Shown piece by piece: positions 43,385 through 52,754 of a stretch of DNA of 64,000 nt. The number at the start of each line of letters is the position of its first letter. Position 1 is the stretch's first letter. The stretch lies in contig JAJLRJ010000013.1 in assembly GCA_024195265.1 (NCBI GenBank), forward strand, positions 13,278,822 through 13,342,821, given 5' to 3'. Source of the DNA: Dendrophyllia cribrosa (Eukaryota; Cnidaria; Anthozoa; Scleractinia; Dendrophylliidae). The notes under the pieces were generated by a model, which saw only the letters and a program-made list of their open reading frames with translations, made no database searches and was not told the origin of the DNA. The position numbers were made by a program, and so were the translations under genes.

Positions 43385-44008
43385 TTACCTCGATTCTGCG
43401 CCCATATTTGCCAGTTTTTTTGAGAATTCCTGTTTTATCTCTTTCCTAAGTTGGCTTTTAATTTTCTCAACATCAGGCGGCTGTGGTTGGCTTGGTGTTT
43501 TGCTATTGCCAGAGCGAATAGCGGTTTTGAGATCGTGGTATTTTTGTAGTTCGCGAAGTATGGGGTTAAATTCGCCATCTGTGATTTTATTGTCATCTAG
43601 GGCCTTTGAAACCAGCTCACAAACCGTGTTGTGTTTGGTAATAGTGAGCGTATAAATCTTCTCATGTTTCGTTAGTTTGGTTTGAATGCCAGTCAAAGCA
43701 GCGACACCGCCAATAGGTATACTAGCGAAAACACCAATACCAGAGACTGCTGTTGCTATTCCAGCTTAAGAAAGCAAAGCAGTTAAAGAGCCCAGGCCAA
43801 TAGCAGAGCCGTGGACAATGGTAAAAGCCTTTTTATATATTTTTGCTACTTGGCGGTAGTGATCAGCCTCGTTCTCTAATTCTTTCTGCACATGGGAGAT
43901 TTTTTTGAGGCGAAAGTCATCAGCGGCTGGCGCTGGCAAAGATGAGTAGAGTTTTTCAGTATGGCTGTATTCGGGAGCTGATGGTGGTAGGACGTTGATC
44001 GAAGCCAT
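43385..44008 (-). pseudogene. E3 two-segment membrane protein, one TAA
   Basis: Counterpart of the E2 gene at 39094. The frame from ATG 44008 (after TATATAGGCC) is open except for TAA at 43,766-43,768, right inside the hydrophobic double segment, and continues in phase to the stop at 43385. N-terminal INVLPPSAPEYSHTEKLY and C-terminal KLTKHEKIYTLTITKHN closely follow E2. The stop would remove the C-terminal half. Confidence 0.72.
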
Positions 44009-44019
44009 GGCCTATATAT

Positions 44020-44702
44020 AGAAGATTTTTAAATTTATTTCCAGTTCAAATTCAAGTGGAAAGCAATTAAAATAAAAAAGTTCGCCGTTCTCATCTTTAA
44101 CAGATATAGACAGGCTATTTACATATTTGCCTGTGTTGATGTGTCACGCAAAACATGTTGTTGTGCCGTTTGGTAGTAAACTTTCTCGAATGGCCCACCT
44201 TTGATGTCAAATCGAGCCAAAACACTAGGTGGTTTTCCACTGAGTAGGTTTTGCTCTTTGTCAACCATGTCACAGTGAACAAAGTAGGTGCTTGGTTATG
44301 TCAATCGTTTAACGTATGTCCTGAACGTAATTTTTGGTCAATATCAAGCAAATCAGACAAATCATGGTCTAGTGTTACGTCGTTCACATACTGTTTATAA
44401 ATAACCATTGCGGCAACAGGTGTTTTTATCTCGGTTTCTAGTTTAACCTTTTGATCTGCGAATACGTTTTGTAAGTCTTGTGCCATGCTCTCAAGAGTGT
44501 AATGCCCTGGAGGAAGGACCCTGACAGTCGCTTCTTTATTAGAATCATTACTAACCCAAGATATTTCTCCTCTTTGTTTCAAATTGCGCCACGAATTGTA
44601 AAGTGAGCACGAAAGCAGGCGGATGTAGTTTGGTTTTGGGATCGGTTGATCGAAGTAAATGGTGTGTCCATTAGAAGGTGCGACAATAGTAAGCACAACC
44701 AT
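44020..44702 (-). pseudogene. E3 penton protein, frame-broken
   Basis: Counterpart of the E2 penton. From ATG 44702 (AATATTATTTATACC upstream) the frame is open to 44301 (MVVLTIVAPSNGHTIYFDQ, GHYTLESMAQDLQNVF). Downstream the matching strand set (SVLARFDIKG, FEKVYYQ) lies in another frame, and a further shift separates the last strand near 44,090. At least two frame breaks. Not functional. Confidence 0.72.
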
Positions 44703-44741
44703 GGTATAAATAATATTTAAAAAAAATATATTTATATAAAC

Positions 44742-45087
44742 ATGAATCAAAACACGGGGGTCTGGAATGATAGGAAAGTTATGTTTCCCCAAGCATCAGC
44801 AGCTGACCCTAAATTGGATTGGGATAGATCAAATGAAGCAGCAAAACTTTCTGCAGCAGCCAAGGCAAAGGCGATCTCAGACTTAAAAAAAAAGTTTCCC
44901 GAACGCTGATATGACAAGATTCAAAGTACAAGTTAATTTTGATGAAAACCGCAAAGCTACTGGGGAAGTGTATTTCCCAGAGAGCACAGGTTCATGGGCG
45001 GATATTTCGGAAATAGACCGCAAGGATTGGATCCAAGCCATGAAAGATGCTTTAGGATTGCACCAAGACGGTGGATTCCCCTTTTAG
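44742..45087 (+). pseudogene. E3 counterpart of the small 101-aa protein, one frame break
   Basis: Starts at ATG 44742 after TATTTATATAAAC. The helical section SNEAAKLSAAAKAKAISDLKK matches E2 except for a few residues. The frame stops at 44,908 but another frame continues from about 44,900 (MTRFKVQVNFDENRK) to TAG at 45,085, giving a longer C-terminus than E2. A length change near 44,900 explains this. Confidence 0.6.
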
Positions 45088-45114
45088 TTATCAATAAACA
45101 ATGGGCCGTCACAA

Positions 45115-46465
45115 ATGCCAAACCCAGCGGTTGCATTCTCTGAAAATGTGGCAAGCTTTGGTGATGTCCTGAATAAAGAACAAAGGATGTACGTGACACC
45201 AACAGAGTTTTTCACAACAAATTTCAGGCAGATTTTCACAAACACGCAAATTAAGCATACATCTGGGAAAGAGGCAAAGAAGTGACTTTCTGGGCCGAAT
45301 ATTAGCTACTGGCCACAGCAGCTAAACTTCGCCCTATGGTGTGCTAAAACAGGCTCTGGAATCTCTCGTGAGATACTGTTATCCTCCGCCTCTCTAGATC
45401 TCAGCCCGCAACTCCGATCTTTTTATCTGTTTCACGTTTATTTCACAACAAGACGTATATTGTTGGAGATGGGTGGAATACAGGGCATCAGTGCTTTGCC
45501 AAGCGATCCAACCTTTAGTCAGACAAACAACCACTACGATACCGCACCATACAAAAGGATCTGTGCTGAGTTCGGTGTTGATCTAAGCAGCGATTTCCGC
45601 TTCAAACACGGTGCGAACCATGGACTCGGCAATGTGTTTATCTATGTTTCTCGTGGTGGTCCTGTATCAAATGGAATGATCTACCCAGAAGACAAAGCTA
45701 AATTCAGTGACGAAGGTAGTAATGCCAGTGATGGAAGCCCTGTGTATTTCATCCGTAACGACGATGGCACTGCTAAACAGTTTAAGTATTTTGTGCCAAA
45801 CTTTGCGAAAGGATTCACGCAAGTTGGTCTGTCACGCCTGAATCAGGCAATCGAGGCTTTTGTTTATTGTGTTCTAGGCGCACAGGTAAACGTCCGTTGC
45901 AGCATTCTGGGAGACGGCGGAAGGGCGAAAGAAGCGAAGAGTGAGTTCCTCGTTCTTCTTGAGGATGCTATCAGGCAGCAGGATCTCTCGAAGAGTGTTG
46001 GTCGCTATCACTTAGCTGTTGACGAGGCAAAGGCCCGATTGGACTTTGTAGCAGCTCCTGGAACTTGGCTGATGCCATCACGCATGGTCATAAACACAGA
46101 GAGCACTGTGGGTTACAACAATTAGCTGAAGCAGGCAATGGCAGGGAAGAAACTTGGTGTGAACAATGATATAAATTTGAGCACAAAAAAGGCTGGGTTG
46201 CGCCCAATGGACGGTGGGCCAAACAGCCACCCATCAAATCCTATTTACAAACAGACAAAGCAGGCACAGGGTTTGGACGAAAAAAAACACCATGAAAGCC
46301 AAAGCCAATGGCACGAGCGCGGACTCTGAATCGGCTCCGACTTCTACGTCAATCCCCACTTCTACGCAGTCGGACGCTAAACTCGAGCCGCATTACATAA
46401 ATAAGGCAATAGTTGCTGTCAGGGCGATTGCTTTGGCACTGGGTTTTGTTGTCTGGATGTGTTAG
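45115..46465 (+). pseudogene. E3 conserved Polinton protein of about 450 aa, three breaks
   Basis: One frame runs from ATG 45115 with TGA at 45,283 and TAG at 46,123, then a length change in the A8 run near 46,280 before the C-terminal membrane-like helix (NKAIVAVRAIALALGF) ending at 46465. Typical segments: NISYWPQQLNFALWCAKTG, RRILLEMGGIQGISALP, HGLGNVFIYVSRGG and GLSRLNQAIEAFVYCVLGAQ. I recognise this as a recurring cnidarian Polinton protein of unknown function. In E2 only its last quarter survives. The bulk is alpha/beta and not a protease by motif. Confidence 0.62.
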
Positions 46466-47842
46466 CGATTGCGCTTGGTGGTCTTTTCAATCAAGAAGGC
46501 TGCCACGGCAACGATTAGAATCCAGGCATTCTTACCAAGAAAGCTAATCTCCTGACCAGCCATTCTGAACACAAAGCTCACTATAGAGCCAAACAGACCT
46601 GGCAGAATAGAGCCTATTTTTTTGCCCAGTTCTTGCAAGCCATTACCAACACCTTTAGCAACGGACTTTAGACCTTTTGTGAGAGAACTAACGACGACGC
46701 CAATCGTTGCGCCAACGGCAAGCAAAACGGCTGTCACGGTGAAGCCGTATTTCTTGAATATCTCTTTGATTCTTTCTCTCAAAGGCATCTCTCTTTCTTT
46801 CTCCTCAATTTGTATATTGACGTTTGCCAGCTCTTCTTCTCGCTCTGCAACTCGGACTTCTGCGGCTTGCTTATCAGAGGGTGAAGTGTCTTCATCATCT
46901 ATCACTCTTCAGCGTTTAGTCGTTCAAGCTCTTCTTTTTGTTGTTTTAGTCCGTCAAGCGGTTTTTTGGCGTCAATTTTATCATTAAGTTCATTTATGTT
47001 CCTGTTTATGTTATCATTATCCATCGTGAGTTTATTGATATCTTCTTGAATTTTTTTTACTTGTTTTGCAACTTTCTGAATCTGTATCAGTTGTTTTCTT
47101 TTATTTTGATGTTCTGTTTCAAGCTGTTTCTTTTGAACTTTCAGCCTTTATATTTCTTGTTCATTCAGTGTTCCATGTTGATCTTCAAGATCCTGAATCT
47201 GGTCATCAGTATGTCTTATTTGATTTCTAAGTTCGTCCATGTTTTGACGAATATTGTCTCTATCTGCAACTATTTTTACCATTTGTTGTTTTTGCTTTTG
47301 TTTTGCTTGCAGTTTTCTGCTCGAAAGTCTTTCATCTGATCAAACATTGACTTTCCGAGATAACTTTTGATTTCTTGTAAAAGCTGTGGGTTTTCCCTGA
47401 GTTGCCGTGTTACAGCGCTTTGTGTAAACAGAGAGTATGACTTTTTCCCCCTGCCAACCATTTTAACGTACAGCCTTGGGTTTCCTTTTTTATCTTTTTC
47501 GTAAAACGTTTCGAGGGCCTGTTTGTTCACATTTGGGAACATTTCAGTGAGGTCATTCCAAACTGAATTTTGCCTTGTTTGTTGAAGACGCTGGGTTAAA
47601 TCAGGCATATTTTCAGCAAAATAGGTATCGGGTAGCCCGCGCTGTTCGCGAGGCAGTGTGTGAATTTCCATTGTTTCACCCTCATGGTAGAGTGTGGATG
47701 TGGGGCCAGGTTGAAAGGGCTGGGTGTGGTCACCTTCGTTGTCGCTGTCATCTTCGGACAAGAAGGTATCGTCATCGCCGTTACCATCGTTATCTTGAGT
47801 GTCAGGGATAAGTTGTATATCTTCAAAGCCTCCTTCAGCTAT
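46462..47842 (-). pseudogene. E3 coiled-coil and membrane protein, several breaks
   Basis: Counterpart of E2 36690-37655. The start region near 47,840 has ATA where a start codon is expected, followed by an acidic stretch (TQDNDGNGDDDTFLSEDDS). A long open part (47,761-47,276) is followed by non-coding-like coiled-coil DNA with stops (46,905-47,275), then a clean C-terminal part (PLRERIKEIFKKYGF, AVLLAVGATIGVVVSSL, GLFGSIVSFVFRMAGQEI). E3 has about 150 residues more coiled coil than E2. Its stop overlaps the neighbouring gene's end, as in E2. Confidence 0.62.
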
Positions 47843-47893
47843 GATGTAAATATTATAAATTTATAAAAAATAAAAATCACTTAATATATAATC

Positions 47894-49126
47894 ATGGCTG
47901 TGCAAGCAAACCTCCTACCCACGTACCGTAAAGGCTGAGCGCACCGTAAAGCGCATCACATTTGACCGCAATGAGGCGAAACCTGGCGAGACTCTGTATA
48001 TTGGCGTCCCAAAGCTGAATGAACATGAGGTAATCGTGCCAGGCTCATTATCTCTGCTTTTTGATATCAAACTCGATAGCGGAGACGTAAACAACTTTCT
48101 CGTCCAGAATGTTTCTCGAGCGCTTGTTGACAAGCTTGTTGTGAAATTCGCATCCACCACTCTACAGGACACCGTTGGTTATGACATCTACAAAATATTT
48201 GAGGATCTTTTTCTCTCAGAGAATAATCGCAATAACATGCTGTTGGAGGGCATTCAGAGTGAGGATTTGTGTAAGATCCGCTCAAATGCAGACGACAAGA
48301 CGACCTCAGGCGTGGATGCAGAAAATAAACTGAACAGCGTTTACAAAAATAAGTACTGCATCCATCTAGACCATCAGATTGTCACTGACCGTGGGGTTAT
48401 ATACCCCCAAGCTCTGTACAACGATCTTATCTTTGAAGTAACTCTTGCCCCTGCAAGTCAGGTCGTGAAGCGCTCTGATGTAGATAAGTTGGTTTACAAG
48501 CTGACAAATATTCAGCGACAATACAAGATGATCCGCAGCAAATCATTGGCTGATGAGGCTACCAGAGTTTGTTCTAGCTGAAAGGAGTTCGCCTACAATC
48601 ATGTCATACGAGAAGAGGTAATTCCATTTAAGAAAGACTCTGACGCATGGCTTAATATTCGTGTTAACCCTCAGCGCAGTTCACTCAAGGCCATTCTTTT
48701 GCTCTTTATCGAGCCTTACATAGCAGGCGCAAGAGACTCTGAGAAATAATTCAATCCAGACATCACCAAACTGAACATCACAATAAACGGTTCACCCAAC
48801 AGGATTTACAACAATGGCATTGATGTAATGGACATGTGGGCTGAGATCAGCCGATTCTTCGGCACAAGAGTGAGGGATGGCAGATCTAATATGGATCTGA
48901 CCAAATACATTACTGGCGATAAGTTCGGCCTTCTCATTGATCTGCGTTCAATGGCTGACAAAGCCTACACGGCAGCGATGTACGTTTCGTTAACACCAAA
49001 GACGGCATACACCTTGAGATTGAAAGAACGACCTCAGGCTCGGGAAATGTGCACTGTCACATCTACACCATCAGTGACTCGCAGATGAACATAATGGACC
49101 GACAGCTGCAGGCAGTTCAGTATTAA
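47894..49126 (+). pseudogene. E3 hexon-type major capsid protein, at least four breaks
   Basis: Counterpart of the E2 capsid gene. Starts at ATG 47894 after TTAATATATAATC; TGA follows after 13 codons, and the main part runs 47,940-48,580 (PGETLYIGVPKLNEHE, LVVKFASTTLQDTVGYD, LEGIQSEDLCKIRSNA). TGA at 48,579, TAA at 48,747 and a frame change near 48,990 follow; the last part ends MDRQLQAVQY at 49,126. It confirms the E2 gene as capsid by conserved blocks. Not functional. Confidence 0.8.
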
Positions 49127-49147
49127 GAAAATTATAATATAAGAAGA

Positions 49148-49747
49148 ATGGATCCACGAAAGCTACCCTTCCATGCTATTATTGTCGGTCCGACTAACTC
49201 TGGTAAAACGCAGTATCTTGTAAACCAACTTCGCGGATCCTTCAAAGGCAAGTTCGATTACATCGTGCTAATTTGCCTAACCTTCATTCATAACAAGACG
49301 TACGATGATTTCGTGGATAATGAGCTACGAATTTATGTGATAAACTGACAGCATCACATGATTGAATTGTGGTTAACTTTAGGAATTTTTTTTTTTGAGA
49401 AGACGAACACGCTCATTATTCTCGATGATTGCGCTGCTTCTAAAGACGTGAAAGGCCGCACAAGTCAGTTAGTCTCTCTAGGCTTCAGTGCGCGCCACAG
49501 TGGCATAAGCGTGTGGGTTCTGATCCAACAGATAACCAGCATAGCTAAGCCATTCAGGGAAAACGTGGCAGCGATCGGGCTTTTTTACACTCCCTCAGGC
49601 AAAACAACTAAAGCCATCTTTGAAGACTATGCTGGCGAACTTTCACACAAAGAGTAGAAAGAGCTCATTGCATGACTGAAAGGGCGCAAGTATTCCCATT
49701 TAGTTTTTTCTCTGCGGCATCCATATGGAATTGAAGTAAAACTATAA
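49148..49747 (+). pseudogene. E3 packaging ATPase, three in-frame stops
   Basis: Counterpart of the E2 ATPase, same length and almost gap-free. Walker A GPTNSGKTQ and Walker B LIILDDCAA are intact. TGA at 49,346, TAG at 49,655 and TGA at about 49,673 interrupt a single continuous frame. There are no frameshifts before the last stop, so decay here is by point changes. Confidence 0.83.
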
Positions 49748-49760
49748 AAGTTAAATATAT

Positions 49761-50514
49761 ATGGATACTCCAGCCAACCTCAACAAGCTAACAGCTTTCT
49801 CTCAGATTCTGAATAAATTGCAGAGCAAAACAGATGCAATGCAATTCAAAATTATCAAAACTGCTGGCGAGGACGATCTGCGCCTTGCGCTTTTAAACCG
49901 CTACCCTTTGAATCTCACTGAAATGCTAGAAACGATGGCTTCGCTTGTACAGGAGGTAGAAAGCCATCTACAGTTCCCTTCCCGACAGACAACACTGCAC
50001 CTCATCGCGAAAGGCTATCAGTTCTTGTCTCCACTGGCAAATCAAAAGAAGCAATTGGCGTTCATCTCACACACGAGCAGGTGAAACGTCTCACAGACAA
50101 GAAGGTTGCGAACTACTGCTAAAGGTATGAAGCCTGCGTAGGCAACAAGCCGACTGAGTTACTGATTGACAGCTTTCTAATGTTTGTCAACAAAGGGGGT
50201 TGGCATGTTTGTCTCGATCGATGATGTGGAAGCACTGCAAAAAGAAATAAAAATGACTACATCATAAACAGTGAGTATTTCTTTTTTCGCTTTCTTTTTT
50301 TGTATTTTTTTTTCTATAAATATTGTAAGTAAATTGTATTTAGTGTAGTGGAATGTGTCTTAATAAAGCCTATAAAAAAAATAAATAAATAAATAAACAG
50401 TGAGTTTTCATCCTTTGCTGGAAACATTGCACTGCGATGTGGACGGTGGTTAGCGGTGGCCAATGCTGCTCTGATCACAACAAAACACATTGTCTTCAAA
50501 GGTAGCAAAGAACC

Positions 50515-50515
<1 letters not shown>
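49761..50515 (+). pseudogene. E3 small helical protein fused by deletion to the next gene
   Basis: From ATG 49761 (TAAATATATATGG) the 79-aa protein is kept (NLNKLTAFSQILNKLQ, ETMASLVQEVE), but before its end the sequence passes into the counterpart of the E2 193-aa gene in another frame (GVHLTHEQVKRLTD). The end of the first gene, the spacer and the start of the second are missing, a deletion of roughly 150 bp. The second part has a TAA at about 50,120, further frame changes, and is split by a retroposon at 50,272-50,396 before the hydrophobic region resumes. Confidence 0.65.
50266..50396 (+). mobile_element. Retroposon tail inserted in an E3 gene, with target duplication
   Basis: The sequence AAACAGTGAGT occurs on both sides (50,266 and 50,395), and coding similarity to E2 resumes exactly after the second copy. 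Between them are T-rich runs, AATAAAGCC and a terminal (AAAT)n tract, which is the layout of a short polyadenylated retroposon. It is about 125 bp long with no coding content. Confidence 0.75.
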
Positions 50516-50516
<1 letters not shown>

Positions 50517-50550
<34 letters not shown>

Positions 50551-50597
50551 CTTTATTACAGTATTTCCACTGAGAGGTGGCTCTTCATCTGTGTGGG
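50517..50597 (-). mobile_element. SINE/LINE 3' fragment with (AAT)n tail
   Basis: Ten AAT units (50,517-50,547) are followed by GACTTTATTACAG; on the minus strand this reads as an AATAAAGTC end with an (ATT)n tail, preceded by GATGAAGAGCCACCTCTCAG. This is the mark of an L2/CR1-type 3' end inserted in antisense. The flanking DNA belongs to E3. Sequence after it (50,598-50,640) repeats GTGAGGAACCTA three to four times. Confidence 0.6.
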
Positions 50598-50712
50598 GAT
50601 GAGGAACCTAGTGAGGAACCTAGTGAGGAACATGGTGAGGAACCTAGCAAGTCCAACCAAGTGATTACCTAGTTCTTTTCAAGAAATTTTAAAAAAGTTA
50701 TTATACACCCTG

Positions 50713-51372
50713 ATGGCGACACAACCTGAACAAGCTAACTCTGCTTCAAGTCCAGTGAGCAATCACATCACCTCTGATGTCCCAGCAACCAAGCCTGCAG
50801 CAAAAAACCCTGGCCGCGTTGCTGCTGGGAAGAGATTGGAAGAATACAACCGCATTGCCCGTAAAGCAAAAAAACAACAGCAAAAAGCAAACCCCACAAC
50901 GGCATCGAAGGAGCTCACATCTGCCACTGCCTCGCCATCTGAAGAAGAATCAAACAGCAACATCTCAGGCTACTACATTCTTGGTATTGGCGGCTTAATT
51001 GTCTCTGCTTTGGTTGTGTACTACCAACACGAGGCTATTATGAACGTCATTGGACGTAACCGACAGAGAAACAACACATCTGAGCAGCCAAGCGAGGAGT
51101 CCCAAACCCCTCCCACCTCACAACCACGCACACGCCCATCACCAATTATATATGCTGCCATGTCTGACAACAAGCTTGTAAAAACAATCACTGACACCAC
51201 TTCAATTACTGGCCTTGTCGCTGATATTGGTTGGATCGCTAAAAAAAACAGTCAAAGAGTCATTCACCGCTGATCCCAGCTCAAATGTGATGAGCTACGT
51301 GAAGTTCACAGCGGCTATGGCTGGAAGCATTGCGCTCAAGCAATACCTTGAGGACCAAAAAGCAATTTTTTA
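50713..51372 (+). pseudogene. E3 single-pass membrane protein fused by deletion to a two-pass protein
   Basis: From ATG 50713 the frame is open for 186 codons. Its first 140 match the E2 membrane protein at 33377-33827 (GYYILGIGGLIVSALVVYY). It then runs directly into MSDNKLVKTI, the start of the E2 33166 homolog; the 54-aa gene between them in E2 is missing. A length change in the A7 run 51,241-51,247 separates the second protein's rest (FTAAMAGSIALKQYL), which ends at about 51,372. So a deletion created a chimera. Confidence 0.65.
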
Positions 51373-51393
51373 AAAATTCATAACATATACACA

Positions 51394-51837
51394 ATGGCCA
51401 GCATTGCTATTATGGCCGGAGGAGCATTGATCAATGCCGCAACATTCATTGGCGGTGATTATCTCGCAAGATACCTATCTGGCAGCGACCCTAATGCCGC
51501 ACAAGAAGAAAAAGTTAGGCACGACAAAGCTCTTGAGGCCTACCAAGCAGCCTCTGCCAAATATCAAAAAGACCGAACCAAGCTTCTCGATTGGATCGCA
51601 ACAAATTATCGAATCAAAGATCAGGTAAAACAAAATTTCACCAACACCGACTACGCTTTCAAACTCTACAACGAAGCTCACCAACAAGATCAGATCACAG
51701 CGCCCAAAGAGCCTAAGTTCTCTGACTTCTATCAGCCCAGTGAGCAGCAAAAATAAGGCGAACTCCTGTTTGTCGGTACTGGCGCCCTCGCGCTTGGCTA
51801 CGCTGCCTTTCGCTTCCTTTACAAAATTTTCACATAA
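51394..51837 (+). pseudogene. E3 small membrane-anchored protein, one TAA
   Basis: Counterpart of the E2 gene at 32482-32911. Starts at ATG 51394 after ACATATACACA. The frame is open to TAA 51,754-51,756 and then continues in phase to 51,837, carrying the C-terminal membrane segment (LLFVGTGALALGYAAF). N-terminus MASIAIMAGGALINAATFIG and the helix AYQAASAKYQKDRTKLLDW follow E2. The stop removes only the anchor. Confidence 0.66.
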
Positions 51838-51840
51838 TAT

Positions 51841-52754
51841 ATGGACGCCAAACTCGCAAAGATCTACTACAGCCCACAATGGTATTGGAAAGGTATTGCC
51901 GCTGTGAAAAAACTCGCCAATGCGGCAAAGGCTCCTGAAGATACTGCGAAGCGTTGGTTGGCAAAACAAGCGCTCTGGCAGGTATTCCTCCCGCACCGCG
52001 TTACATTCCTAGACCAAAGTTTGACGTCTTCTCGTCTAATGCAGTGCATCAAGCAGACCTTCTTCTTCCTCTGACATCTAAAGAGTCTGCTGAAGTTGCG
52101 AAAGCCTTTGAGAAGATTTACAAGCGCAGGCCCTTGAGATGGCCTCAACTGTTGCAAGTTGATCCTGGTCGGGAATTCATGGGCGCTGTAACTAAGACGA
52201 TAGAAAACCACAAAACTTCTATTCGCCGAGGCCGTGTTGATATTCATAGAGACCAGGCAATCGTGGAGCGCTTCAACCGCACTCTAGCTGAACGTTTGTT
52301 TGGCTACCAATATGCTGTCGAAATGCGGTTGCCAAACAACAAAAGGTCAACTGAATGGGTTAAAAGGCTTCCTGAAGTTGTCTCTGCCTTGAACAATGAA
52401 GTAAACAAGATTGCTTGGTAAGAAACCTACTGAGGAAATCAAAGAGAAGGACAGGTTGTTTCTGCCAAGCCTTCAGCAAAATACTCGAGGCCCGTAGGAG
52501 TGAACAAAACAAAGCTCTCAACTACAGTAAATGTCAGATATTTATACCAGCCAGGCGAATTAGAAGGTGGAAACAAGCGCGCTACAGACCCCATATGGTC
52601 TTTGAGGGTCTTAAATTTTGAAAGAACAGTTACAAAGTCTGGAGAACCAATCCTGTACTACCTTTACGATGGACCCAAGCGCGGCTTCGTCTGTGAAGAG
52701 CTGCTTGTTGTACCACCTGGCACGCAGCTACCACCTGCTACTCTTGCTGGTTGA
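51841..52754 (+). pseudogene. E3 integrase, frame breaks and internal deletion
   Basis: Counterpart of the E2 integrase, starting at ATG 51841 (AATATATGG). The frame changes near 51,990, after which HQADLL passes directly into PLTSKESAEV: about 31 residues present in E2 between them, part of the catalytic core fold, are deleted. D and E of the later motifs are kept (VDPGREFMGAV, IVERFNRTLAE). Another frame change and stop near 52,420 precede the C-terminal YLYQPGELEGG segment. Ends in convergent overlap with the polymerase, as in E2. Inactive. Confidence 0.85.
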
